Assembly (NCBI RefSeq): GCF_014697105.1
Contig: NZ_JACJRF010000044.1
Coordinates: 1 to 47,017, forward strand
Direction: 5' to 3'
Source: Anabaena subtropica FACHB-260
GTDB lineage: Bacteria > Cyanobacteriota > Cyanobacteriia > Cyanobacteriales > Nostocaceae
DNA: 47,017 nt
Both the position numbers and the translations under genes were made by a program. Positions 45,994 through 47,017 of this stretch are shown piece by piece; within the stretch, counting starts at the first letter, position 1, and every line of letters starts with the position of its first letter. A model generated the notes under the pieces. It saw nothing but the letters and a program-made list of their open reading frames with translations, was not told the origin of the DNA and did no database searches.

Positions 45994-46149
45994 ATGAAAA
46001 CTATTCGTACCTTTATTAATCAAACTTTATTCGGTTTAGCGTTTATAGGTGTGACATCTGTAATTGCCCAACCTGCTATGGCAGAAAAATTTACTGGGCA
46101 ATCAAGCAACGTCCGTGCAGAAATATCTTTTGAAAAATCAGAAGAATAG
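45994..46149 (+). CDS. short secreted protein or truncated exported protein
   Basis: From ATG 45994 the product is 51 residues: a signal peptide (TLFGLAFIGVTSVIA, cut after AMAE or AMA) and a mature part of only about 20 residues, ending SFEKSEE. Such a tiny mature chain suggests a truncated exported protein or a secreted peptide. A 9-bp inverted repeat GGTGTTGTA/TACAACACC (45918-45926 and 45981-45989) lies just upstream. Confidence 0.45.
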   Translation: MKTIRTFINQTLFGLAFIGVTSVIAQPAMAEKFTGQSSNVRAEISFEKSEE

Positions 46150-46219
46150 CGTCACGCACCAACCATCGATTGTGACACTTGCGTAAGTCCTGATGGATTT
46201 TGAATAACCCCTCTCCAAA

Positions 46220-46242
46220 CCTCTCCCCGACGCGGGGAGAGG
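46220..46242. repeat. 10-bp perfect GC hairpin, dispersed-repeat type
   Basis: CCTCTCCCCG-ACG-CGGGGAGAGG, followed by a T-run (CTTATTTTTTTG). The CCTCTCC text before it continues the motif seen in many cyanobacterial intergenic repeats. It may also terminate the short secreted gene. Confidence 0.65.
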
Positions 46243-46429
46243 CTTAAAACCCTTATTTTTTTGTGCTAAGTGGTATATTTTGAGCAGCCTTTCCTGGTAG
46301 GGTTTGGGTTAGGTTCCGTCGAACTCACTTGTTATTAACAACAATCTCTGTAGTGATAGATGATTGGTATCAAAACCATTTTTGAGTACTATGTTAGTCT
46401 AAATACACTTATTATGTATTAAAGGCAAC

Positions 46430-46954
46430 ATGAGTCTAGAATTGGCAACTTTGGCAACTGGGCTAGGGAAAGCTGTATTCCCAGAAATCGGGAAACAAAT
46501 GTTTACTAAAGTTAACAGTATATTAAATCCTACAGATTTAGAAAAAGCCTTGAAAGCGGGAGTTAAATCTGCTGAAGAGTTGGATGCTACTCAACCTTAT
46601 GAAAAACAATTATTTTTTCATTGTGATGACAAGCAGACAAATGAAACCCTTAAGCAATTTTTCAAAGATACGGGTGTACAAGAAGAATTATTGAAACCTA
46701 TTAATGATAAATCTGCTCCCAATTTAGAATTATTAATTGCTTATTTTAAGAAAATTGCATCAGAGAAACCAACCCTAAAGTTTCCAGAACAGAGTATTGA
46801 AAATTGGCTGAAAAAATTTAGCGATGCTTATTTTGAGCATACGAGTACATATTTAAAATTTCAGCTTGCTAAAGCAGATTATTTGAAGCAACTGTCAAAA
46901 TATTTTGATGCAGAAATGTTGAAAGCTGATACAAAACTTTACATTCTTAGTTAG
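46430..46954 (+). CDS. hypothetical protein resembling an isolated N-terminal domain
   Basis: The 174-residue helical protein begins MSLELATLATGLGKAVFPEIG and has an amphipathic helix series to about 170. The opening resembles domains found ahead of NACHT-type NTPase or similar effector modules in Nostoc proteins, from memory and unverified. No NTPase follows: the frame stops at 46952-46954 (TAG) and the remaining 63 bases hold nothing. It is either a standalone protein or a truncated remnant. Confidence 0.6.
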   Translation: MSLELATLATGLGKAVFPEIGKQMFTKVNSILNPTDLEKALKAGVKSAEELDATQPYEKQLFFHCDDKQTNETLKQFFKDTGVQEELLKPINDKSAPNLELLIAYFKKIASEKPTLKFPEQSIENWLKKFSDAYFEHTSTYLKFQLAKADYLKQLSKYFDAEMLKADTKLYILS

Positions 46955-47017
46955 ACTAACTCCAAAAGTCCTAAAATAGTCAACATAACATTATCTCCTC
47001 AAACCAATGAACATAAC

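Overview
The window comes from the chromosome of a filamentous, heterocyst-type cyanobacterium of the Nostoc/Anabaena group. Three things point there: the photosynthesis genes ycf4 and petN, the abundant HIP1 octamer GCGATCGC inside and between genes, and the heptameric short tandem repeats (STRR) and hairpin spacers typical of Nostocales. I see no rRNA, tRNA, CRISPR array or complete insertion sequence. Most genes are housekeeping or metabolic, with a few accessory or degraded islands.

Region by region. 1-678: a possible gene tail and a non-coding, repeat-like stretch. 0.7-8.2 kb (+): ycf4, a lipoprotein cyclophilin, a ketoacyl synthase, a BT1-family transporter, a carotenoid oxygenase and glutamate dehydrogenase. 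8.3-16.3 kb: acetyl-CoA synthetase (-), two unrecognised genes (+), a small exported protein (-), a 1040-residue four-GAF histidine kinase that reads as a cyanobacteriochrome (-), and petN with a 53-residue membrane protein (-). 16.4-19.2 kb: a membrane protein and an aminotransferase (+), then an N-terminally truncated Rpn/PD-(D/E)XK protein (-) abutting the tail of another lost gene (+). 19.2-22.2 kb (-): the split proton-translocating transhydrogenase operon pntA1-pntA2-pntB. 22.9-28 kb: a DUF2808 protein, a PEP-CTERM-like protein with a damaged sorting motif, and the conserved cluster rpmH-rnpA-PH protein-yidC-jag-DUF177. 28.3-30.6 kb (-): pgi and a RelE-like toxin/antitoxin pair. 30.8-32.7 kb (+): a branched-chain/neutral amino-acid ABC permease and ATPase. 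32.8-38.2 kb: a glycosyltransferase-like protein, an ArsR regulator facing a nested palindromic operator, a small HTH protein, a Uma2 nuclease-like protein, then hemA and glpX (-). 38.6-44.5 kb: a TerC protein, ndk, speA, a sugar nucleotidyltransferase and scpA. 44.7-47.0 kb: a baeRF3-type protein whose start appears to be ATA, a short secreted stub and a 174-residue protein resembling an isolated N-terminal domain of a larger conflict-type protein.

Functionally the window covers photosynthetic complex assembly (ycf4, petN), NADPH/NADH balance (pnt), central carbon (pgi, glpX, acs), tetrapyrrole supply (hemA), nitrogen and polyamine metabolism (gdhA, speA, amino-acid uptake), protein insertion and ribosome/RNase P genes, and light sensing. 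The most interesting items are the cyanobacteriochrome kinase with one dual-cysteine (DXCF plus CH) GAF and three diverging GAFs, the probable ATA start at 44729, the 38-bp symmetric operator upstream of the ArsR gene, the STRR array that supplies the start codon of the ABC permease, G-quadruplex-capable spacers in two operons, and the recombination scar at about 19013. No clearly new multi-gene system could be proven; the two-gene hypothetical cassette at 10765-11979 is the best candidate for one.
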